Below are positions 35,115 through 45,700 of a DNA stretch of 64,000 bases, piece after piece. The notes under the pieces are model-generated. The model was not told the DNA's origin, did no database searches, and worked only from the letters and a program-made list of their open reading frames with translations. How positions within the stretch are numbered: the first letter of the stretch is position 1; every line of letters begins with the position of its first letter. Source of the stretch: Dipylidium caninum (lineage: Eukaryota > Platyhelminthes > Cestoda > Cyclophyllidea > Dipylidiidae); assembly GCA_017562135.1 (NCBI GenBank), contig QEYB01001296.1, positions 124,001-188,000 on the forward strand, written 5' to 3'. Made by a program: the position numbers and the translations under genes.

Positions 35115-36584
35115 ATTAACAAAATCTATGTTGACGCATTTTATGTAATCGAGTGAGACCCCTCTGTGTACATAATCTGTCAAAATTTTATCATTATGGC
35201 CCCATACCGGGTGCTAATTCTTGGCTCATTCCCTCGTACTAAAAACCGCTTAGGTAAACAGAGATTTGGGCTGATTAGTTGGGCACTTTATTCCTCTTGG
35301 ACCAGCTTTTAGATCCCCAAAAACCCACGCTTCAGATAAGATACTGGTGCACCAGAATAGTATAGAGTACCGAGTTTGGTGTGGCCGTGCGAGCTAGTCT
35401 CCGCACGGCAGCGGTCTGCTTCAGCTGCACGCCAGGTTGTCGGATCTATTAATGACAGCGACGTGACAGGCCGGTCCGGGGTGATTAGAGGGGCTCGTAA
35501 GCCACGAACCTATGGTTATACAAATTGTTAGGACTCAGATTTAGGATGGCAACGTTACGCGAGGTGTGAGAGGCGGGAGAACCCGGGAAAGAGATTACGA
35601 AGAGATATGGTTACTTTGGTTGTATTTGTGATACTAGCGTGCGAAAGCCAGAGTGGGTTGCTTCGATTTCGGTGTCCCAAGACTCAGGGATATGTGAAAA
35701 AAGAGACTAAAAGAATAAAGTGAGAGACGAACTTGCCAGCGTATATCAAACCTATTGTGATGATAAATCCGCTTAATTCATTTGCGAAGTGTGCTTGCGC
35801 CATTTTTGCAATCTCTTCGGGAGGGATAACACTACCAATTTCCTCTAACCCATTCATCGCTCAAAATGGACCACGGAAGGCTAGAAGGAAGCTAGTGAGC
35901 AAGCGGGTTAACCGCAGATATTATCGTTCAATGAAGTCGTTCCCACAAAAAGGATGAATGCGTCTACATTGATATAAATCCAGAAAAGCATTCATACAAA
36001 TAAAGCTGTCCCAGTACATAAATTACAAGATTCTTCGAACAATGCCATTATTTACATTTTGTAGAAGAAGGTTGACAAAGCTAATTTCTTTCAAAGAGCA
36101 TATTTTCAATACCACTTTCAGATGATTGGCAAACATATCATAGGCAATGCAGAAAGAAATTTATGAAAAGTGTTTGTAATTCTGAATGACAGACCCCGAG
36201 GACGCAGAGAGCGGCAACCACGGGCAGCCCTACACGAACCAATACGGGAAGGGGCCCACATCGTGGCTCCCCCCACACACATATCACGGGCAAGGACCAT
36301 GACGCGACTTTGCACAGTGCTCCTAGTGTAGGTGGACCAGCAGACCTGCCAACCTCAGATACCCATAAACACGGTCAAAGCCCAAGCATCAAATACAACC
36401 GCCCCAAACTTAAAGAACCCACAGCAAAAACTACAACCATCTGACTGACAAACATTAAGATCTATGTGAAATCAAACCTCTTATTTTAATTCTTTTCGAG
36501 ATGCAAGATCCATCCAAAAGAAGAGCCAAAAATGTTAATTATCTACGGAAAGAAGACCAACTCCGGTGTCTGTGGTATTGCAGA
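35115..36584. other. Convergent spacer between MORC2 and YOD1
   Basis: Both 3' ends face this region. It holds two GC-rich patches (about 35370-35480 and 36180-36310) in AT-rich surroundings. The first contains a hairpin with 7-bp arms (35384-35390 with CGCACGG at 35401-35407). A possible ATTAAA poly(A) variant for YOD1 lies on the minus strand at 36485-36490. The patches may be old repeat insertions, but I cannot name a family. Confidence 0.4.
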
Positions 36585-38966
36585 CTAGGACGCCGTGCGT
36601 TCCTGAAACTGGGCATGTCCGGTAGACTTTGCATGTTCTCGAGCTCCTTTTTGACCTTTCAATGGAGCGCGGCATGTCGTACACATGAGGTTGCAGTTAG
36701 CTAGGTCCGTAAATTGGCCGGTCAACTTCACCTCGCGCGCCAAGGAAAGAGCTTCAACGAGTATCTGTTCGGGCACATCAAAATAACCGATTTTAAGTCA
36801 CAGAAGTAAGATAACCAATATTATTTACATAAACAATTACTGTGCAAAGTTATCCGAATTCCAGTTTTTAACATTTCGCATGAAAACTAAAGCTTCATAG
36901 TGAAACCAAATGGATTCATAACCACAAGTGTACAAAATAGAAAGCATTGGAAGCAATACAGTGAACATAACTAATAAGAATAAGAAAGAACAATGCACGA
37001 AAGGTTAATAAACTGACTGAGCTCTCGGAGGTCGAAAAGATTGTCTGAAGTGTCCCAAAGTCGTGATGTTCCATAGCGAGAACGTCATAGTGGATTCCAT
37101 CATAAAGTAACAGTATTCGGTGAGGATAAGACTTGTCTTCACCAAACCGATCGATGCGACCGTTCAGGATATCAACAACATCGATTTCAACTTCATGAAG
37201 GGTCGACAAAATGGAGACCTCGATTCCACCGCCCCATCGGTGAGGCTGTTCATAATGAATTGCATACAAGTAATCTATATTTAACCAGATTCACCGGTTT
37301 AGAAATGTACCGCCAATACTGTGAATGCTCAAAATGTATTCATCACTGTAGTCCATTCCAAAAAGTTCAAATATGAGGGGCATACAATTCTTAATGGAAT
37401 GCTTTTGAAATGTTCAATTTTAACTGGTTATATTTTAAGGTGTGGGTTTGGTACAGTGACTACAGGCAAACTAAAGTAACATCCCGCATTACTGATATAA
37501 AAGACGATAGGTTAAAGCAAAGTTTTGTAAATAACAGAAGGTTGCTTTCAAAAGACATTGAAAACAACCATAACTCAGACACTGACAGTTACTAAGTTAC
37601 CCTTAACAGAAAAGCGATCAAGTTTTAAAGTCTTTGAAATATACAATACGAGAACATTAGTAATTATCATATTGAACATGAAATTGTAGATAATCCAAAA
37701 GCAACTTTAATCAACAAAGACGTACGTCGTTGCCGTTAACCTCCCTAGTTCCTAGTGAAACATCCTTTTTTTTAGGTTTCCTAAACAACATAAAGCGACG
37801 TACTTCTGTTTCTGTCCCGTAAAGAATGCTTCATATTTTTACCTTTCTTGCATATTCGGAGTGAAACGTGAAACAAGATGACGATTGAGCGTCATCAGTA
37901 TTCAAAGCAAAGAAAAGGACATAGATAAGAAGAAGTATATATGAGCGTTTAGTCCGTTAAGAGTAGTAATATGAAAATCAACTATACCTCTAGAATAAAA
38001 TTAGCATAGTCTTCCGCGGGCATTCCAAGAATAGCCTCGTTGAAAGTTGTTGGATCACTGAGCACCGTATGGGCGATAAGTGTGCGAGTCTCCAGCACGG
38101 CATCGGGATTAGTCACAATGGGCATATCAATAGGCCAGGCTGAATCCAGGTTGGCGATGCAAAAATTGACACTTGTGAAAAGACAACAGTCATCAGAAGG
38201 CACAATCTTCCGAATCAATTTGGGAGGAGGGTAGCCTCTATCATCAGGAGAAGGTGCCTCCAATAGCCTAGCATCTGCTGTGATGCAGTCACCAGAGTGT
38301 ATTTTCAACTTAAGAGAAAACAATAACCCCTGTTCTAGCGGCGCCTTCTTAATTAAAGGCTACACAAATAAGTCAAGCTCATTAGTTTCCTAATTTAACG
38401 TTGAGTTAAACAATCTTCTTCACTACCAACACATTACAATAGATTCGAATGTTTTGCTAAAAAGTTCCAACATCCATGCTAGTGGTATCAGAATTATTCT
38501 AAGCATTGAAATGGATGAAAACAGTGCACAAAAGCCCTCTCTTACAAACAAGTTAGCATGAAAATAGTAGCCCGGGTCAAGTAACGGAAATATGCAAATC
38601 ATTTCATTTAATGAAGTTTCAATAGACTGCATAATCACCATATTAGGAACTAAAAGTAAGTGAAAGACTATATAAATGTTACATATGTCAAGAGAAGAGT
38701 TGTCAAAGTAAAAGTAAACTAACCTCGTTCAAAGTCAATTTAACCTGTTCCGCGCTCAGGGGAATGGGCTTAGGTGGGTAGCCAAATCTAAGAACTAAGA
38801 CTTCACGGGAGATACCAGTAAAATCTATCACTTGCTTCACGAGATCTTCAAGCGTGGAGGTACTTGTTAACTCAAGGATAGACTGCCCCTTTTCCGATTT
38901 ACACCGAAGAACTACGCGGTCTCCAGTAAACTTCCCCTTGTTTTCAGACGTATCGTCCGGGTTACT
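36585..38966 (-). CDS. YOD1: YOD1/OTU1 ubiquitin thioesterase, 4 exons; start AUG not encoded in the gene
   Basis: Exons (minus): 38966-38724, 38308-37988, 37245-37018, 36764-36585. This gives 323 codons before the stop, 324 aa with an added Met. Exon 1 is a UBX-like fold (VVLRCKSEKGQ, FGYPPKPIPLS) that binds p97 in this family. Exon 2 opens the OTU domain (VPSDDCCLFTSV; catalytic Cys124). Exon 3 has WGGGIEVSIL, IDRFGED and YDGIHYD (His241). Exon 4 is the C2H2 finger (CTTC ... REHAKSTGH) and stop. OTU1 trims ubiquitin chains on p97-bound ER-associated-degradation substrates. Exon 1 contains no methionine in frame; it starts directly after the acceptor TTTTTGCAG, 77 nt past the HSPBAP1 stop. 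A flatworm spliced leader ending in AUG would give Met-Ser-Asn-Pro in frame. An in-frame cis splice from HSPBAP1 is the alternative. Confidence 0.93.
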
Positions 38967-38981
38967 CTGCAAAAAGTTGGG
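38967..38981 (-). other. Putative spliced-leader acceptor of YOD1
   Basis: Pyrimidine-rich tract ending TTTTTGCAG on the minus strand. No YOD1 5' exon can lie between it and HSPBAP1, so it must accept either a trans-spliced leader or a donor within or upstream of HSPBAP1. Confidence 0.65.
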
Positions 38982-39042
38982 GGAAGCATGATATCTGACC
39001 CTTTTAAAGAAATTACATACGGTATAAACACACCAAAGTAGT

Positions 39043-39048
39043 TTTATT
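39043..39048 (-). terminator. Poly(A) signal overlapping the HSPBAP1 stop codon
   Basis: The last codons read GGC GAA TAA followed by AAC, so AATAAA spans the TAA stop. Cleavage 10-30 nt later would fall in the 77-nt gap before the YOD1 acceptor, as expected between genes of one polycistronic transcript. Confidence 0.55.
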
Positions 39049-40189
39049 CGCCAAGCTTTGAGTATACAAGATCTATAACATCTGGACAAAGAAAAGCGGC
39101 AACAATCTTTTCCACACTAAGCTCCGAACGTTCTGAAGGTAAATTCAATTTATTTGAATCAGGGAGAATATCAATAACATCGACTGTGGACAATATGTCC
39201 CAGTCCAGAGACGGAGTTTTCAATATTTGAACAGGTGGTGAATGCTGTTGCCGATGTACAGAAGATATATTGGCATTAACACAATCTACCAAATAATTAA
39301 ACCAATCATCTGACTTGGCGAATACCCTCTCAGCCGCATGCAAACGACCGAGGATAGGACTGGTATCTGGAGCGCATTTGGCTAATGAGAAACATGCAAG
39401 TTGTGTAAGTGCCTCTTTGCAGCGAACCATATTATCCAAATGAGGCTGATCAATCCACAAATTGACAGCACAGGAAATATCATCTTCAACAGTCTCAACA
39501 AAGTGCCACCAATGGCGAGGAACAAACAAAAGATCTCCAGGTTCAAGAACAATCACTCTTGGATGAGCATTTAAAAGGAGAGGATATTTGAGAAAATTCG
39601 GACATTTGAAGTTAATACGACTAAATACAGTGGATTCTTCTAGTGGCAGACGAGTAGGATATAAAAAAGGGGTGTCTGTTGGTGGGAAAAGAATCCAACG
39701 CTTTTTCCCGAAAACTTGGAGGACAAAATTCACACCGTATGTATCGTAGTGACATCCAGTGTGCGAATCGCCAGTACCAAGCCAAAAAGTAGAGCCATTA
39801 GTTTCCGGTAAACAGGGAAATATATGTTCCCAAGGGATATCTTCTTGAAGTAAGGAGAGGGATGATGTTGAAGACATGGACAGATAAGCGGCATATGCCC
39901 ACCAGTCACTGCGTAAATACTCCCGAAATCCCCACGTGCTATGTCCACGATGCCAGGAAACAAAGTCAGCAACACTAGCAGAAATATATGTGGCATCACA
40001 TTCCCATTGAGGAGGAGAATCATACAAAATTCTCTGACCCATCCGAAAGTTTAATTTTTCCTGAATTCTTTCGGATAAGTAATCTGGGGACCACTTCGTC
40101 ACAGCGGACCATAAGCTAGCTGCTTTACGAGAGACGAGCGGATCATTGCGGCATGGGGGGGGAACCGTCTGTAGTATTTGATCGACCAT
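39044..40189 (-). CDS. HSPBAP1: HSPB1-associated protein 1 homologue (JmjC oxygenase-like), single exon
   Basis: One ATG frame of 381 codons. It contains a JmjC/cupin domain with the HSPBAP1 signature CHYDTYG at 146-152, where His147 and Asp149 are the expected iron ligands. QVFGKKRWILFPP follows, then DTPFLYPTR, and VPRHWWHFVE supplies the distal ligand (probably His229). Family members are Fe(II)/2-oxoglutarate oxygenase-like proteins related to FIH; the substrate is not known, and the human protein binds the small heat-shock protein HSPB1. It is shorter than human HSPBAP1 (about 488 aa), lacking part of the C-terminus. The coding region has no intron, unlike its close downstream neighbour YOD1, with which it seems to form a two-gene unit. 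A weak GTATAC donor at 39067 could instead splice it in frame into YOD1. Confidence 0.93.
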   Translation of the reverse strand: MVDQILQTVPPPCRNDPLVSRKAASLWSAVTKWSPDYLSERIQEKLNFRMGQRILYDSPPQWECDATYISASVADFVSWHRGHSTWGFREYLRSDWWAYAAYLSMSSTSSLSLLQEDIPWEHIFPCLPETNGSTFWLGTGDSHTGCHYDTYGVNFVLQVFGKKRWILFPPTDTPFLYPTRLPLEESTVFSRINFKCPNFLKYPLLLNAHPRVIVLEPGDLLFVPRHWWHFVETVEDDISCAVNLWIDQPHLDNMVRCKEALTQLACFSLAKCAPDTSPILGRLHAAERVFAKSDDWFNYLVDCVNANISSVHRQQHSPPVQILKTPSLDWDILSTVDVIDILPDSNKLNLPSERSELSVEKIVAAFLCPDVIDLVYSKLGE

Positions 40190-42059
40190 CGTCTGACCTC
40201 ATAAATTTTTAATAAAAGCAAAGGAAGAGTGAGAACTGAGATATGCTTGTCGGTTTGGACAAGTAGGAAATCACGCAAGGAAATTTTTGCAACCTAATAT
40301 ACTGGTTAAGGTAGGCATTCGGTGATGTCAAGAAACTTTCTTAAAGTATGTTACTTAATTAAGTGACATAAAATAATGTGTTACCCGATTGATTTTTTAA
40401 CAAAAAGTGTTGCACTTATTAAATTACATGAGATATGAGAGGTACACAAAATCAAAATCTAAAAGTCAACAGAAATCACTGGGTCGACTTTTTCCTTATA
40501 ACTGCATAGCTGTCGAAGAAATGCACGCAGCACATACTCATTAGAGGTAAAAGGCTACATCCACAACAAAAGGTCAGTCTAGATTACGAGGACCCATTGA
40601 ATACTTAGAAAGGTTGGCTTTCGCACTGGTGAATCTACGATCAAAATATTGCATCTACGAACCAAGCTATCCATTGCACAGGCCGACGCAAGGAACGAGA
40701 TGCAAGGCCGCAGTGCTTATGTAGCATAAACCGAACCCCACATTTTTAGGTAATGCCGCAACTATTGGCTGAGCAAATTTTGGGTAGAAGGGATGGAAGA
40801 AATGATGTGGAAGTACACGATAAGCAAATTATGGTGTGTGTCTTTATTCAAGGCGATTATTTTATTTCAATTACGATGGACTTTGCACTTTGCATACGTT
40901 TGGATTCGAAGTTTGTTCGCCATTTATACGCCGTCCGGCATTCGAGTCTTCAACACTTTTAAGTTGCTTACAGTGAAATGTTTAGGGCTTATTTTCCTCG
41001 AGTCGTAACTTTTTAAAAACCCGGCGGCTCTAACAGTATAGCTGAGTCCACTATTCCTCACTTTGTGTGCTTAATCTAATTGCGCACCGCCCAGGTGTTA
41101 ACCTCTCCACTCGCATAGATGCTCTAGCATGTTGTAATGCTTCACTAAATCAGCGCGATTGAATTCTCAGACCTTATGTCAACACAGATTGCCCCTGTTA
41201 AATAAATGTAACAAATAGCAAAAATCCACCATTATTATTCTACAAGGTAAAATGACATTCTCAGCACGCAACCGAATCGGGAGATCTTAATTAGATTGAG
41301 ACCAGCCAAAAGTGCGCATGTACCATGAGAAGGTCAGCTTTCGGACATTAAATTTCAATTATCTGAAAAAAAAGGGTTAGTGTCAAAGGACTTTGTGAGT
41401 AGGTCTTATTTCCACTTCTTTTTGGTGCTTTTCGCGTGAAGCCATTCCCGGGTAATACTGAGATTTACTGCATTACAATGTTTCCATGTCTACTAAGACT
41501 ACCTAGAGCGGAAACACTTCCGACATAAGTCGCAATGAAGAAGGCACCACCTTCAAGAACCCTAAACATGCCCGGGCACTGCTCAACCAGAATGGTGTTT
41601 TTCGCAGCATCCACCACCGTGAGTTCCCCGGAAGGCCTACCTTAACCGAGTAGAATGTATGCGAATTAATGAAGCTACGTTCCTCGCCTAGACTCCTGGA
41701 ACTTCTCAGGGTCGCAAACCCCATTAGGGTCTGGGCGCACAACTTCCTCGAAGCAGGTTCGCGGAAACCAGAGAGCATACGCAACGCCCCCACCCCTCTT
41801 AAACTTGCCACTAAATAATGACCTACAATAAGCGGAGTGGCACTGCATTCACTACCAAATTGAAAATAGTGGATTCCCTTACTCGAGTTTGAAAATGAGC
41901 CAGCACCCACAACGCCTTAACAACAGCCTCGACAACCCCTCCACACTGTTCCGTTCACTACCTAACTGCTTTAAGTTGTTAGTCCTGCACAATTGTTAAA
42001 AATTAAACCCTAAGTCTGCCAGTGTTTTGAGGTGAAAAACTTGTCCGCCAGAAAAAAAA
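40190..42059. other. Spacer between HSPBP1 and HSPBAP1, with a repeat-like ORF
   Basis: HSPBAP1's promoter should lie at the left end. A 135-codon minus-strand ORF at 41503-41910 sits in a locally GC-richer stretch and codes a serine/arginine-rich sequence without a recognisable domain. It looks more like part of an interspersed element than a host gene, but I have no copy in the window to compare. Nothing else is supported. Confidence 0.35.
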
Positions 42060-43535
42060 TTATAATTTCAGAGCCCCTAATAGATCTTTTCGGGTGTCCG
42101 GGTTTATTAACGATTCATCTTGAGCCTTAGGCGAGCTTAGCCACTGTAGCAGACGGGTCCGAGAGCCCTCGGAAATCGACAATTTAACGAGAGACGTAGG
42201 ATCTGGAGCCGGGTCGGGAGGTGGATCTATAAGGGTTGAGACGCGACCTTCCAAAAGCAGTACCAACGCTTTGACAAGGAATTCAAACGGCAAATTGAAG
42301 AGAAGAATAAGTTGAGCAATGCGTTCCGCCAAATTGAATTCCTTGAGGCTTTCTAAAGTGTATGTGTTGAGAATGGCGATTCACTTAAAAAATATTAATT
42401 GAAATTGTGCATGCAGATAAATGCGAATTACTAACGAGGAAGCCGTGTAAAACAAAGACAACACACAGCTTTTGTTAATAAAATGTTATACAGCATTAAC
42501 AAAATTTTACGCCATAAATATGTCGAAATTAGCAAATTATGCGGAATTCTACAATTCTAAAAAGCCCTTACGAAGCTGCTCATCCGTTAGCTCCTGGCAA
42601 AGGCAAAAAATGAAGAAAGAAGCCTTCTCATTAAAACGTTCATGTTTTTCTTGTTCATTTGGTCGACTAGTTTTCTGTAGCAATTCAAACAAACGGTCGA
42701 AGCCCTTACACTGAATGAAACGCTTTTGCGATAACTCACTCCCACGCACCAATGCTAAAAAACAATACAGTCAAAATAATTTCCACGAAAATAGAGAAAA
42801 AAAATGTCCGCCAAGACCACGTTAAACCACAGCTTCAATGACGGAGAATCAAGAGAAAAAATAGGAGATTCATCAAACCCAAGAGGTTGCCCGCTAGCAG
42901 TATGCCACTATGACTAAAATGTCTTAAACTTAACGAAGAATAAAGAGGGCTCACGTAAAACTAACACGAAATTGCCGATAGCAACCCGCTCATGTTTCCT
43001 GGATCGGTTTCTTCAATAAGGAGCTGGAGTGTTAAGTTCAACAGATTTTCTTTTGTAGCAAGCTCCTGGGCTTCTGCATGGTTTTGTACGACATTCGAGA
43101 TAAGCATGCCGCACTGAGCCCGATATTCCCTTAAGGGTAATTGCAACAAAGCTTTCAGAAGCGCAATACCGCCAATCTTCAGAAAAATATCAGCCAGGTT
43201 AACATCTTCCGTAAAGTCTATAAGATCATCCAAAGCCGAAGTAGTTTCTTCGATTAAGCTCCTAGGATCAGCGGATGATATATTCTGAATGATGACAGCA
43301 ATCCTTTTTCGCATTTCGGAAGCCAAATCAACCGTCATAGATTCAATTGCCTGTCGTAGCCATAGGGCTCGCTGTATATTAAGTTTATGTAGCCATTGAC
43401 ACAAATTGGATCGTAAAATGGAAAAATATAAATTCATACCTCTGGATCCATTGGTTCACTGTCGTTGGTTGGGTTCGAACCAGCATCCATGCAAAACCGA
43501 AAAAGGCCTTTGAGATCATGAGGAACTCGATTCAT
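42060..43535 (-). CDS. HSPBP1: Hsp70-binding protein 1 (HSPBP1/FES1), armadillo-type exchange factor, 4 exons
   Basis: Exons (minus): 43535-43440, 43371-42966, 42754-42572, 42352-42060. They total 978 nt, giving 325 aa (human about 359). Exon 1 has the family N-terminus (LKGLFRFCMDAGSN, EPMDPE). Exon 2 starts RALWLRQAIESM and holds armadillo-like helices (IGGIALLKALLQLP, GMLISNVVQNHAEAQ). The exon 2-3 junction restores AISSLVRGSE, matching the conserved AISCLVR of the human protein. Exon 3 reads CKGFDRLFELLQ and ASFFIFCLCQEL. Exon 4 adds a leucine-rich segment and a proline-rich stretch (DPPPDPAPDPTS) not typical of the human protein. The family opens the nucleotide-binding lobe of cytosolic Hsp70 to release ADP and substrate. 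An AG after a pyrimidine tract ends 17 nt before the ATG, possibly a 5' UTR intron or spliced-leader site. Confidence 0.88.
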
Positions 43536-45700
43536 CGCCAGAATTAACGAGACTGAAACGAAAATGAATCTTTAATAAGTACACTTTCGGTCACAGATGA
43601 CCACCGGGTTGGGAACACGTCTTCGATGTTGTTGAACAGACACCACTATCGAGACTGCGTACAGCAGTAAGAGAGAATCAGGGTTTGATAAGGACAAAAC
43701 AATACCGAGTGATTAAAAGCACTGATAAACTAAGCAATACAAACCAAGAAAACGACCAGAATGGTGATCATGAAAATAAACGAATAGTTTTATGATAACC
43801 GTGAGGATATTAATCAATGGGCGGTTCCAATTGCGACGAAAAGAACCAAAGAGCAAATGAACGTTAAGCAATAGCGTAATTAAAGCATAAGCCGCGAGAA
43901 CGAGCTTCCCGAGTGGTACAAGAGGCGAAACAGTGGAACCAACCAATGAAAAACACGCGCGCAGGACATAAACGATTTGCATTTTTGTCGGCAGTGGATG
44001 TATATAAAGTTATTAAAAATATTAATCAGACACATGCGTTTGTGCCCTCAGAATGAGGCTGACTTAGGAATTGACTATATTTTATCCTGTGTTCCTGTTA
44101 TATTTGATTGCGATATGGTAATGGTTAGAAAATTTATACATTGCCTTGCATTGTCAAACACTATTTTTCCACATAGAAGTTCGAATAGTAGTAATCATTA
44201 GCACATGTAACGAGTGGAAGGCTGTTACGACCGGGAGTCAGTGCCTTCAACCATGCCTGAAAGCAGCAAGGGTGGTTTAGGTATCTTACAGCGTGTCGCG
44301 GGCATCACTGAGCGTCAGAACCAGGTGTAGCAATGGTTGACTACGTTAAACCGTCTAGCCACTTTGCATTAAGCGACGACAATTTGACAAGGTGGGAAAA
44401 TATTTCGAGTCACGAAAATGCGATGCTAGGTGCAATGTGACCCGAGCTGATGCCATCAACGCATTGTTCCAACACCAAAATATCACAAGTATACCCATTC
44501 AGTGGATTCCAGTCAACGAAGTGGTCTATAATGCACAGTTGAGGTTGAATCCATACAGGCATCCTGAACTACCAACTTTCGCTTTCGTTCGACATTCTTC
44601 AACCAGGACAGCCCTAAAATCAGGTTCGTCTCCCCCTCCGCCTTATACTTCATTCGCCCGGGACCACTAATTGTGCTGTGGGCACTAAACCGCACATATC
44701 CGCTTATCACCATTCATACCGACTCACAACATTGGCATGCAACACACCACCTCACCCGCCCATGATTGCCGTCGATTACCCGTACCCATGCACGCCTTTT
44801 CATGTATACAACCCACACACCAGCCCTTACCTAGACTGCCCGTATGAAGTGTTTGCGCAGGCCCCGCCTTCGAAACCTGAGGCTCCCCAAGTGACGCTCC
44901 ATACTCCAGAATGACTTCAAAGCAAGCGCGGCCCAATATCGCCATTAACCAGTATCACTGGCTCGCATAACGTGTGCGATAATCTTAAGTTCAGTTTGCG
45001 TATTAACGGCAATCGCCAAAGGTACCTAAGTACAAGCTTTAGTTGGTTACATTAAGGAAATCAAGTAGTCCAAATCCCTACCAAGAAAATGATCTTATAA
45101 AAAGTAGATGTACACATTATGGTAAAGCTAGGCGGAATTTACTGGCTTTTGACCACGTCTGAGGGAAAAAGACGACCTAGAAATCCGAAAGTACATGGTA
45201 TCCCTTTAATAAGAAGCACTGTACAAATCATATAGTGGGGCCAAGCAGAGACACGCCACAAGACCCTGAAAGGGGACGAAATAGCAATCACTAGCATAAC
45301 ACTAAACCACAAATTAAGTACACAATTAGGCAGTTTTCAACTTCCTTCCTGAACTGCTAATCACAATCGATACTAGGCGTAGGACCACTTCGAAATACTA
45401 AAAAAAACAGAAATCTACCGTAAATCTTGAACAATACCCACAATGATTTTATAGCTGTCTGCATTACTTTGGGTATTGAGTCAAACAGGAAAAAAACAAT
45501 GTTTAAGAATTCTAGAAGCCAACGTCATGGAATTGCTCGTTAACATGGAGTGCAACATAACCGATGGAAAATTATGAATCTAATTGTAATGGATCTGCCA
45601 ATTAGCGAAATGTGCATGGCATAATTAAAAACTCATTAATAAATGATCTGCCGCCGAAGCATTGGAAGACCTTAATCAACGCAATATATTAAAGAGTAAT
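43536..45700. other. Spacer between NCLN and HSPBP1
   Basis: Minus-strand ORF 43713-43982 (89 codons) is hydrophobic but lacks family support. Two plus-strand ORFs at 44392-44914 lie in a GC-richer patch and are proline/histidine-rich; they look like repeat or chance ORFs. The rest is AT-rich without a feature I can support. Confidence 0.4.

Noticed and set aside
39730..40023. 97-codon minus-strand ORF inside HSPBAP1
   Set aside because: It is a shifted frame of the conserved JmjC coding sequence.
43465..43482. tRNA/SINE B-box-like GGTTCGAACC
   Set aside because: It is the AGSNP coding segment of HSPBP1 exon 1; no A box or tRNA fold surrounds it.
43713..43982. 89-codon minus-strand ORF with hydrophobic segments upstream of HSPBP1
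   Set aside because: It has no family match or splice context, and hydrophobic frames arise readily in T-rich sequence.
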